Below, one piece after another: positions 24,625 through 34,834 of a stretch of DNA of 51,530 bases; within the stretch, counting starts at the first letter, position 1; each line of letters opens with the position of its first letter. Under the pieces are notes generated by a model. The model saw only the letters and a list, made by a program, of their open reading frames with translations, searched no databases and was not told the origin of the DNA. The stretch is taken from NCBI GenBank assembly GCA_024220525.1, contig JAMYWO010000192.1:1-51530 (forward strand), read 5' to 3'. Made by a program: the position numbers and the translations under genes. The stretch comes from Cochliopodium minus (lineage: Eukaryota; Discosea; Himatismenida; Cochliopodiidae).

Positions 24625-27289
24625 ATGGAATTTGCTTATGAGAAAGTGAAAGAAAGATTAAATAATGATGGTGAGCTTTTTTTTTTTGAAGATATGATTT
24701 GAAATAATAAAGTATTAAACAAAATTAACAACAAATAATCTTCTCTTTGCAATATAAAGCACCAGCAGAGAAAAAAATTGAAAATAATGGTTTGGAAACA
24801 TTAAAAGAGTTATTAAACAATGAACAAGGAGAGGTTGTAAGATTATCCATAGAAAGAATAGGAGATCTATGCAGAATGGAAGAAAATAGAAGTGTAGTAG
24901 GTCAATCTGGAGTAATTGAGCTTATGTCTCAACAATTATTGAATGAAAAAAAATCTAAAGAAGAAAAAGATGAATTGTTACAATGGATTGCACGTGCATT
25001 TGCCAATTTGTCATTTGATCATGATGAAAACAGAAAGAGAATATCAGAGCTAAATATGCTACCTTTATTGATAAGTGGATTAGAAGCTAAAAATAATGAT
25101 AACCTAGTAAGAAATTGTTCTGGATGTATTGCCAATTTGTCATCTCAAACGGGTATTAAAAAAAAAAGAAAAAAATATAAAAAATTTTATTTATCAACAA
25201 AGATTAATGAATTTATTATTTTGGATGAAAGAATTATATTTCACATTATAATCATATTTGATCACATAATATCTCATTTCTTTAATGTCAAAATGATGAA
25301 ATTTTTTTTAATAATTGAAATTTCATTCTCTTTTAAAATGAATAAGAGGCCATACAACAAAAAGTGAGAGAATTGGGAGGGATAGAAAAATTGGTGTCAG
25401 TTTTGTCCAACCAAAACGACATGGTTCTAGGGCTCACCCTCAGAGCGATCTGCAACCTCTCCGATGACGTTGAGAACAGAAAGGAGGTGTGGAAAAGCGA
25501 GGGGCTCGAAAAGATCATCAACATCCTCAAAGTTAACGAGAACGAAAATGTTTTAAGCGAATGTATCACCACTTTGTCTGCTTTGTCTACTGATGACTTT
25601 CTTTGCATTAAAATGATTGAACACAAAATTGTTGACGTAATCATTGAGAAGATTTCTTCGGAGGACAAGGATCTTGTGGAGAGGAATAAGAGCATCGTTC
25701 AGCTTTTGGTTTCTTTTTCTGAGAAGGACTTTGTTGCTGATCATTTTTTGAAGTTGGGTGTTTTGGATCTTTTTGTCGAGAAGATGAGAGATGAACATCT
25801 TTTTGTTGAAATCAAAGAACAATTTTCAAAGTGTGTTTCTCTCATGGGTAACAAACTAAATAAATTTTTTTATTNNNNNNNNNNNNNNNNNNNNNNNNNN
25901 NNNNNNNNNNNNNNNNNNNNNNNNNNNNNNNNNNNNNNNNNNNNNNNNNNNNNNNNNNNNNNNNNNNNNNNNNNTTTTTTTATTTCATTTTTTACCATTT
26001 TTTATATTTTATTTTTGAATATTAGCTTTGAATGATAAATGTGTGGAGAAATTGTATGAAAGTATCGATTTTTTTATCAAGAACACAAAGAAAGATGTAA
26101 ACGAAGAGGGTATTCGTGTAGCCAGTCTCATGGTGGTTGGAAACTGTGCAAGAAAAGATGAAAATTGCAAAGACTTGATCGAAAAATACGAAATTTTGAA
26201 TTTTTTGAAAGATTTGGTATTAGAAGAAGGTAATCACATTACAAAATGAATCATATTATTAATTTTGTTTTTTTCTTACTTTTTTTTTTTAAAAATTTTT
26301 TAGGTGCTTCACAAATTCAACATTTGGCTATTGGTGCTTTGAACAACTTGTCCATTCCTTTGGATAATAGAAAGACAATTGTAAAGAGTGGGTATTTGGC
26401 TTATCTCTTGCAAGTAATCCAACAAAAAGAAAAGAGAAATGCTCATGTCTTGTTTGGAGCTGGTATAAAAATTTTAATATGTTTAAAAATCTTATTACTC
26501 AAATATTATTATTTTTATTTTTATTTTTTATTATTTTATAATTTTCAAAATTTTTATCTTTATTATTTTATTATTTTTATTAATTTTTTTTTTTTTTTAA
26601 TAGTAATCACACTCAAAAGAATATGTTCACACGAAAAGGATGCAGAATTCCGCAAGCAATTTGTTTTCGAAGAAAAAGGAGTGGAGATTTTGATGACAAT
26701 AAAAGAAGGGCTGGCAATGAGCGAACACGCACGTATCTGGTTCGAAGTGGGAAGATTCCTCTCCATCCTCATCCGTTCTGACGAAGATATCATGCTTTCC
26801 GTATTGAAACACGAGGATTCTGTTGATTGTTTGTTTTCTTTGGTAGAAGCAGAGTGGTCTGTTTTGAATACTGAAGGTTTTGCTGCTTTGGTTAAGGTAT
26901 TTTTTTTATTTTAAATTTTTCTTCAAATTTTTAAAATTATTTCTTCTAATTATTTTAATAAATTTTAATTTTCCTCAAAGATTTGTAAATCAAGTGACAA
27001 CAACGAAGTGGGCAAATTGATCAACAAGGAGGAATACATCGACAAGGTTATCTCCAAACTCAACGATCCTAAAGATCCTAACGTGGAGCTCCAAGGAGTG
27101 ATGTTTCTCGAATCTCTCGTAGTCCATCCTCATTTCCATCAATATCTCCCCAAAATTAAATCTGCCTTCCAACAAATGATCTCTCAAATCAAATTAAAGT
27201 ATACTGAGACTGAAATCCAACCTCATTTAACTGCTATTGCTTATTCTCAAAAATTGCTTGACTCTGATTTGTTCAAGAATGTCAATTAA
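24625..27289 (+). CDS. Armadillo-repeat smgGDS (RAP1GDS1/darlin) homologue
   Basis: Seven exons: 24625-24670, 24760-25152, 25347-25847, 26026-26229, 26304-26462, 26604-26896 and 26981-27289; about 634 residues, close to animal RAP1GDS1 (about 600). Armadillo-type helices repeat throughout, for example LLQWIARAFANLSFD, NCSGCIANLSS, GLTLRAICNLSDD, LAIGALNNLSIP. The family chaperones and promotes nucleotide exchange on prenylated Rho, Rap and Ras GTPases; the Dictyostelium member is darlin. It sits in the cytosol. The 100-N gap lies in the third intron (25848-26025); the flanking exons join in phase, but an exon could be hidden there. Codon choice changes sharply: exon 24760-25152 uses A/T-ending codons, exon 25347-25847 many CTC, ATC and GAG. 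Confidence 0.88.
25875..25974. other. 100-N scaffold gap
   Basis: Exactly 100 N, the conventional length for a gap of unknown size, flanked by T-runs inside an intron. The true length and content are unknown. Confidence 0.99.
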
Positions 27290-27672
27290 TTGTCTTGTTC
27301 TTTTTTATAAAAATTAATATCAAAATCCAATTTTTTTATTTTTGAAATAAAATCTTTTCACAAACACTGATCCAAACAAAATTGATTGAAAAAAATACTT
27401 TTAGATAAGTAATATAAATATTGTTTAATCTTTTATGGTTCTTTATTTTATATTTTAACATTTCCCTCTAATTTTATTTTATTTCTCGTTATTATGTGAC
27501 ATTTTCTTTGTTATTTATCTTCTTTTTCACTCTTGCCATGGAATCTCGAATATATATTTATTATAAAGGAAAGCCTAATGAAAACGAGAAATTAAAAAAT
27601 ATAGAATGATTGGGAATATTTAAAGATATTAAAATTATCTCCCAATATCTCTCATATCTGTTTTTAATGATT
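27290..27672. other. Convergent intergenic region, smgGDS / F-box gene
   Basis: 383 nt between two stop codons facing each other. It contains A/T-rich sequence with several AATAAA-like words, which in this composition are not informative. No RNA gene is recognised. Confidence 0.45.
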
Positions 27673-27924
27673 TTACATTTTTTTCTGTCCTGCTTCATTG
27701 AAATCATCCGATGTTAATTGTTCTATTCTATTTACTACATATTCATTCAACAATTTACAAGTACATGCCCATTTTCCCAAATCATCAAATCTTGTTTGAA
27801 CTATGATGTTCTTTAAGATTCGATCTGGCAAAGATAATATCTCAAATTGTTCAAATTTTGTCTTTTTGGAAAGAATGGTGGTATCTTCAATTAATTCTCC
27901 TGAATCGGTTTGTTCTCTTTTCAT
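27673..27924 (-). CDS. Small F-box-like protein
   Basis: A single exon of 83 residues. Residues about 30-62 read LSLPDRILKNIIVQTRFDDLGKW-type sequence followed by CTCKLLNEYV, the F-box pattern (LP..hL..Ih....h.dL......C+.h). F-box proteins bind SKP1 and recruit substrates to SCF ubiquitin ligases. No substrate-binding domain follows; a polar tail of about 20 residues ends the protein. It could be a truncated member or a first exon whose partner exons are not visible, but the TAA stop and the convergent neighbour argue for a complete small gene. The start is only 106 nt from the divergent RCC1 start at 28031. Confidence 0.65.
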   Translation of the reverse strand: MKREQTDSGELIEDTTILSKKTKFEQFEILSLPDRILKNIIVQTRFDDLGKWACTCKLLNEYVVNRIEQLTSDDFNEAGQKKM

Positions 27925-28030
27925 TTTTTTTTTTTTTTTTGAGATGTTTCAAGATGGTGATGCATTTCAGAAAATAAATTCACTTGAAATACACAAAAAA
28001 AATTGAAAGGAAAAAAACAAAAAATTCTTC

Positions 28031-29764
28031 ATGATCTTAGGATACAACTTGACCACAAGGTCAGATTCTTCTTCTTGTTTTTCAAATCATAATATGTTAA
28101 TGAAAGGTAGGATATATGCTTTTTTTCAAAAAACTCATTAGACAATCTAATTGTTGCTTTATTTTTATGAAACTTAAAATTATGAAATTGAAATTAAATT
28201 AAAAGAGAATGGAGATGTATATTCTTTTGGTCACAATGTTTCTGGTCAATGCGGGACTGGAGATATGAACAATGTTTTCACACCCACCAAAATAATGAAT
28301 AATCCAAACATTAAATCTATTTCACTGGGGAAAATGCACTCATTTTATTTGGAAAGGAATGGAGATTTATATGGTTGTGGTAAAAAAAAATTTAAATTTT
28401 TTTAATTTTTCATTTTTTTTCCTTCTTAAAAGGATCCAACAAATGTTTTCAATTGGGACTTTCCAAAAATGAGAATTACCTAAAATTTGAGTATGTAGAG
28501 TCAAATATCAAAAAAGTTTTTGCGTCAACAACATTTACTCTTGTGCAAAAGAGTAATCCAATTATTAATCTTTTTTTTTTTCATTTTTTAATTTATAGTT
28601 GATGGAAAAATATTTTACAGCGGAAAACTTATTGAGATTGATAAACAATCTCACTCTTTTAAAGAAATTAAAATTGACAAAGTTGCTTCTTTTTCATGTG
28701 GGGATTCTCACATTTTGTTTTTGAAAGGTTTTTCATGAAATTAAAGTCATTTCGTTTTTTTTTTTAAAAAAAATCAGAATTAAATATTTTTTAAAAGAAA
28801 ATGGAGAAGTGTGGGTGATGGGAGTTAATATACATGGGAAATGTGGATTTGACGAGAATGTTGATAAATTAGAAGAACCTGCTCTTTTATTATCTGATTC
28901 CAACATTATTTCTGTTTGTTGTGGATTGAATACTTCTTTCATTTTAACTTGTACAAAATTTTTTTTTTTTTAAAATTTAAAAAAAGTTATAAAAAAAAGG
29001 TGATCATAAAGAAAATACGGTTCTCAGAAGTTTTGGAAATAGACATTCAATCGGAATTCCTGTTTCAAAAAAAAAAAATTTTCTACCTGGAGAAATATTT
29101 AATAATACTTCTTTTAATGATATTTCTTCGGTTCACTGTGGCTCTGATCATTCTTTTATATTGACAAGTAACAAAATAAATATTTTTTATTTCAATTTTA
29201 TCTTGTTTAAAAAAAGAAAGAATGATAATTTATGGTTGTGGAAGTAATTTTTACTTCCAACTTGGTATCAATAGTACAAATTCGTTTTATGAATTTGGGA
29301 AGATTGGAGCTTACTTTAATTTAATTGTCAAATTCATAATAACTGGTTTCCATCACACTATTTTTGTTAACAGTAAAAATCTTTCTTTAAATATGATTTT
29401 TTAAACTTTTACAATTTTTAAGATAGGAATGAAGTTTTTGTTTGTGGGAATGGGCTTTATGGACAATTAGGTTTAGGTGAAAATATTACTCAAAAAACAG
29501 CCACAAAGTTGAATTTTAACGAATTAAAGTACATCTACCAACACAATAAACTCGTAAAAATTTTTATTTGGATACTTTTATGAATTATAACAAATTTTTA
29601 TTTAGGTTTGGACAACAAGCAACCACAAATATTTTGGTATCAGATTTAAAAACAATATCATGACTTTGTTGATGTGTTTGAAATTTTCTGTTCTCTTTAC
29701 AATAAATGGAATTAAAATACCAAAACCTATCAAACATATTATCATAGGATATTTGGATGAATGA
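28031..29764 (+). CDS. RCC1-repeat beta-propeller protein
   Basis: Nine exons: 28031-28106, 28206-28379, 28433-28552, 28599-28727, 28798-28950, 29000-29167, 29217-29372, 29423-29553 and 29606-29764; about 421 residues, ending in TGA. Blades are visible as NGDVYSFGHNVSGQCGTG, GDLYGCGSNKCFQLGL, GEVWVMGVNIHGKCGF, GCGSNFYFQLGI and EVFVCGNGLYGQLGLG, each preceded by a GxxHSFxL-type strand. Introns tend to fall at blade boundaries, often just before the (E)NGD turn. The C terminus carries a short box, IPKPIKHIIIGYLDE. No catalytic module is attached. Function is likely protein binding or GTPase regulation, but this is inference. The stop lies 23 nt from the stop of the convergent TTL gene. Confidence 0.88.
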
Positions 29765-29787
29765 AGAATATTAAAAAAATTTTTTAA

Positions 29788-32587
29788 TTAAATAATTTCT
29801 TCTAATTTCTCAATTTCAAAGTTAATTTTCCCGTTTTGTTGAAAAAATAAATCGTGTTGGAATTTCTCCAGGGGAAGGGAATCATAGTTAATTAATTGTG
29901 GGAATTTTTGAGAAGTTTTAAAAGGATATATCATTTCCCAATCTCCTTTCAGAGAATCTTCCAAAATCAATTTATCAACCAAGCTGAATGTTTCTGGAGA
30001 TTTGCTGTGTTCAAAATTTTTTTTTTTAGTCTCAATCAACCCAACCATCCCCAAAAAATCATTCAGCATTTTTTCTTTGTCAATTAATTCAAATTTCGTT
30101 TGAAACCCAAGAGAAGGAGTAACTAGAAAAAATTTTTGGTTCAAAAAATTTTAAAGAAAAATGTTAAAAAAAAATATATTGAATAAAAAATTTACCCTTT
30201 TTATTGAATTATTTGCAAAAATTTTAAAACTTTTAATTTTTAAAATTTTTTTTTACGTTACTTTCAATGATGTAAAGATGATCATTAGAATCCATATCGA
30301 TATCAACACCTAAAATATTAAAAAAATTTTGGTTGTTCAAGGAGGGGTTTTCTTTGATTTTGTGAATGATTTCGTGGTGTACTGACATCACCGTTTTTCT
30401 TGCCACTCTCTTTATTTTCCTCCACAATTCTTCATAATCTTTGTTTTCTTCCTCTTCCCAATATTTTTTAAATCCCCTCAAATTCCATCTAGTTCCTATT
30501 TAATAATTTGTTTACTCTTTTATTTATTTTTTATTTTTTTATTTATTTTTTATTTTTTATTTTTTTATTTATTTTTATTATTTTTCACAATAATAATAAT
30601 TATTTTTTATTGAAATTTATTTTTTATTGTTAATTTTGTTTTTCTACTATTCATTTTTTCACTTTAATATTTAATATTTTTTTTTTTTATACCAGTACAA
30701 TAAGGATTTAATTTGGAAGTATCACTTTCATCAAAAAGAATGGAACAAGGAGCAGAAGAATTCCCTTTTTAAAATTTATTATTTTATTATTCAAATTTTT
30801 TTTATTTTTTAGTTTATTTTTTTTATTTTTTAATTTATTTTTTAAATTTTTTTAAAGAATTTTTAATATTTTATTTCATTTTATTTTATTTCGTTACCTT
30901 CTTTTTCAGGATCAAAGTCACTGTGGTGAATGTTACCATCATGATAGGCAGCTTGATTGATGATGTGTTTGTGTTTGTCTTTTTCGTTTTTAGCGGAGAA
31001 ATCTTTTTCAGAAAAATCAATGGTCGTAAATTTTATAATCCCCTCCCTGTACAAATATACTCTCAATGGATCAACTGAAGTAATCAGCATGTATCTTTGC
31101 AAAAAAAAAAGGTATTTTAATTTTTTACATCAAAATTTTTTATTCATTATTTTAACATTTTATTATTTTAATTTTTTAATATTTCTTTTAAATACGATAT
31201 TTTTAAAAATTTTTTTGAAAATTAATAAATTTAATTAAATTGTTTAATTTTTTTTTTTACAAATTTTTTTACTCTTTTGTTATTAATTTTTTTTTGATAT
31301 TTTTAAAATTTTACATACTTTTTATTTTTTTAACAATTTTTTTAAATTTGATGAAAGTTCATTTTTTATTTCTATTTTGTTAAACGTTTACATTTTTTTA
31401 TAATTTTAATTTTTTATTTTTTATAATTTGATTTTTTAAATGATAAAAAAGTTTTATTTTTTCAAAATTTATTTTTACAATCTGAAAGTGAACTTTCTTT
31501 GGTGAATGAGTTTGGGAAGGGGAATGTATTGTTGAATGAGAAAATTGGAATTGTTTTTAAATTCTTGAAACTGAAGGAGAGATTCCAACAAAACGATTCC
31601 CTCGCCCCTCCCTCCATACACATCTTTTGCCAAATATTTTTTATCCTCGCTCTTTTCGTAATCTCTTTCCAATTTTTCATAATCATCTTTCAATAAAAAA
31701 ATATAAAAAATAAAAAATAAAAAATAAAATAAAAATAAAAAATAAAAAATAATGATAATAAAAAATAAAAAATAAAAAATAAAAAAATAAAAAATAATAA
31801 AATATCAATCAATTTAAATTTATTTAAAATCCTTTTGATTTTTAGATTTTATTTAATTTTTATGTTATTTTTTGATCATATTTTTTTACCAGGCATGACA
31901 TAAGTGTTGGGATGAAAGTCAAAGTGTTGAGGGTAAAAAGATTGAGCTCTCATGTAATTTTTGGCAAAGTTGGATTTCACGTTGAGAGACTGAGCCAAGT
32001 AAGGTATTCTGTTCACTTTTTTGTTTCCATTCATCAATTTCTCAAACTCTGTTATTGGAAAATCATTTTTCTCTATATCAGGCAATCCTATTCAAAAATT
32101 TAATTTTTAATTTTTTTTTTGTTTTCATTTTTTTGTTTTTTAAAAAAATTTTAATTTTTATTTATTTATTGTTTTTTTTTTTTTTTTTACTTATTTCCAA
32201 CCAAAGAAAATCGAAATCTTGGGATCTGCTTCTTCTCCATCTATTTTTTTCAAGAATATGTTCTATTGGCCTTTTTGAAAAATGAAGTTAAAAAAAAAAA
32301 ATTTTTTTTGAAATAAATTAGTTTGCTACCTTGATCTGTTTTGAAAAAAGAATTCAATATGGGAGTCTTATTTTATTTCACTAAAATTCATTTTACCCCA
32401 TCTCATATGTCCTTTTTTCATCTTTGGTACATTTTCTCAGTCGATTTGTTTCTCTATCAAAAAATCTGCATTCCTTGGTAGCAAATTCATCCATTGTTTC
32501 TCCATCAAATTTGGATATGGTTTTATAAGTCTTACAATGAATCATAATAATAAATACAAAGAAAAATAAAAGAAGAATGCCTTTCAT
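29788..32587 (-). CDS. TTL-family (tubulin-tyrosine-ligase-like) enzyme with signal peptide
   Basis: Ten exons: 32397-32587, 32330-32335 (6 nt), 32191-32270, 31890-32087, 31479-31686, 30898-31094, 30693-30764, 30257-30495, 30196 (1 nt) and 29788-30122; about 508 residues. Residues 1-18 (KGILLLFFFVFIIMIHC) are a signal peptide or anchor. TTL motifs follow: DFDFLWLE, NTYVMPDDYE, YLAKDVYGGRGEGI (ATP-binding Lys and glycine loop), FLIQQYI, RKFTFRLYMLIT, DPLRVYLYREG, GVDIDMDSND and YIIESNVTPSL, in which Glu and Asn397 bind metal. TTL enzymes ligate Tyr, Glu or Gly to proteins, mostly tubulin. A secretory signal means that this one probably faces the ER lumen and cannot act on cytosolic tubulin if fully translocated. 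The 1-nt exon is needed to make N-V-T-P-S-L in frame. Confidence 0.88.
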
Positions 32588-32656
32588 TTTTTATTTATTT
32601 TATTTTATTTTATTTTTGAATTCAGCGAAAAAGATAAGATTGATTTATTAATTTTC

Positions 32657-34366
32657 TTAATTAACTTTCTCTAAATAAGGTATTTCTATTTTAGGAGGAA
32701 CATCATATAAGGATTTAACACTGATATATCTCACTTCGTTTTTGTGATAAGAGACGGTGACGTAGAAATGAAGCAACTTTCCTTTTTCCACGTTTTGTTC
32801 GGACATGTGTTTGGATTCTGTGTTGAAAAAGTATACCTTGCCCTCCCTTGTTACCAATATTTTTATTATTTGCCTGCTTGCTCTGATGTGGAGCTCCGAA
32901 TTACAACTTTTTTAAAAAAAAAAATTAAAAAGAAAAAAAAATTAAAATTGATAAAAATAAAAAAGTGAATATTTTTGAAAAAAAAGAATTAAAAAAAAGA
33001 AAAAGAAAGAAAATATTAAAATAAATAATAGATGAAAATAAAATAACTTTATTAAATTAAAATAATTAAAAAGAAAAAATTAAAAAATTAAATAAATAAA
33101 GTGAAGTTTCTTGTTAAAAAAAAAAAATGTTCCCTTTATAAAAATTAAAAAAGAAATTGAATAATAAAAATACTTACAAAGTAACAGTGTTTTGAAAAAT
33201 CCATTCTTTATTTTGACTATTTTAAAAAAAAGTTTTTTTTTTTTAAAGAATAAAATTTAAAATTTCTTTTTTTTTATTTTTGTTGGATTTACCTTGTATC
33301 AAAGCATACTCCACAACCGTAATTGTGTCCAGGTTCTACGATTAGCTCAAAAGTGAAAAGCATGTCTGCTTCCCCAACTATAAATTTTCTACAAAAAAAT
33401 AAATAAAAAATTTTATTTAAAATAAATTAAAATTAAAAAAAATGATGAAATAAAATAAATTAAAATTAAAATTAAATTGAAATTAAATTAATCAAAATTA
33501 AAATAAAATAAAAATAGAAAATGTAAAAAATAAAATAAAAGATTTATTAAAGATATTTACCTTTTTGTAAAAGCTACACCTAGAGTGTATTCTACTTTGT
33601 GTCTAACCATTTTACCTTCATATTCTAAGTATTGATGATCTGAAAGTTTGAGATCCCATCCTGAGATTGTTTCCATGAATATTTTTTTGTAAGACATGTT
33701 CTCGTTCATTTGCTCAACTTCTTTTTCTGTGTAATCTGTTTTTTCTTTAACGAGTCTCCACCTATTCATTTATAGTTCAATTAAATCGATTTAAAATATA
33801 TTTCTTTGTATTGAAAGCTTTGTGACATTTTAATACAAATTTATAATATTTGGGTTATCTTGAAATGAATATTACATTTCTACTTTCATTTTGTTTTATA
33901 TCGAAAATTTGTTGGTAAAAATGATCGATAATGGATCAATTTTAATCAACATTTACAAATGATAATATGTTTATCTACATTGATCTAAATTATATGGCTA
34001 TTGATTGAGATAAATATTTAATTCTTTGATATGATATGATGGTATAAAATTTTGAAGAATAAAAGAATATTACCAAAATTGATCAGTTTTCATCAAAAAA
34101 TAGAATTGTTTGCAACTCTTTGTGATGGAAGAAATATCCTTTAAATCTAACATACAAAGTATATCAATCAAAATTGGCTTGGGAAAATTGATTTGTCTTT
34201 CATATTCTTCCTTTATTTTTATCTTTACTTTTCTTGGATTAGAATTTCCTTTTTTATCATTTGCTGATTGTGCAGCTGCCTCAATTATGTTATCAACCAC
34301 AGTCTCGGTTTCTTCTTTTTTGTAAACTGTTACTTTGTCACTTGATTTTGAATTCTTATTTCCCAT
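32657..34366 (-). CDS. F-box protein with SPRY-like C-terminal domain
   Basis: Five exons: 34074-34366, 33561-33761, 33293-33388, 33178-33216 and 32657-32906; about 292 residues. The N terminus MGNKNSKSS has a glycine-2 and could be N-myristoylated (inference). Residues about 58-98 form an F-box (FPKPILIDILCMLDLKDIS, then SCKQFYFL). The remainder includes GWDLKLSD, YTLGVAF, EADMLFTFELIVEPG, YGCGVCFD, WIFQNTVTL, KVYFFNTESK and LLHFYVTVSY, strand-rich sequence whose order resembles a SPRY/B30.2 domain, although identity is weak. It is likely a SKP1-binding substrate receptor. The first intron (33762-34073, 312 nt) is long for this region; nothing else is seen in it. Confidence 0.7.
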
Positions 34367-34834
34367 TTGAATCTGATTACCTTGCGGTATTTTATTGAAA
34401 TAAACTCAATTTTTTTTATTAAAAAAATATTATTTTCAATAACAGAACTGAACAAAAGAATCAAAACTAAAGACTCATCTTTCTGGAACAAGAATAAATT
34501 TTTATTTTCTTTGATAGTTGTTGAATCCTTTCTTTTTAAAAATTAAATTTAAAACATCAAATCAATCCAAGGATCACAAAGAAATGCATCCGAAATTTGG
34601 AAGAAAGGAAACAAATTTTCCTTCAAAGAGAAAAAGAAAAATTATATCCCCTCTTCAATTTCAAAATAAAAAAAAAAATTTGGATTGATTTGGGATTCTT
34701 TCTTAGAAAAAAGGTAATTTGGTGTTTACTCTTAATTATTTCTCTATTCACAATATAAAAAGAAATGAAAGCCTTTTAGCGAAAATAAAATTTATATTTA
34801 ATTATTTTAGGAGCAAAATTTTAAAATTTAAAAA
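34367..34834. promoter_or_regulatory. Divergent intergenic region, F-box/SPRY (-) / DENN (+)
   Basis: 468 nt between two divergent starts, so it holds both promoters. It is A/T-rich with several A-runs. No specific element is identified. Confidence 0.5.
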
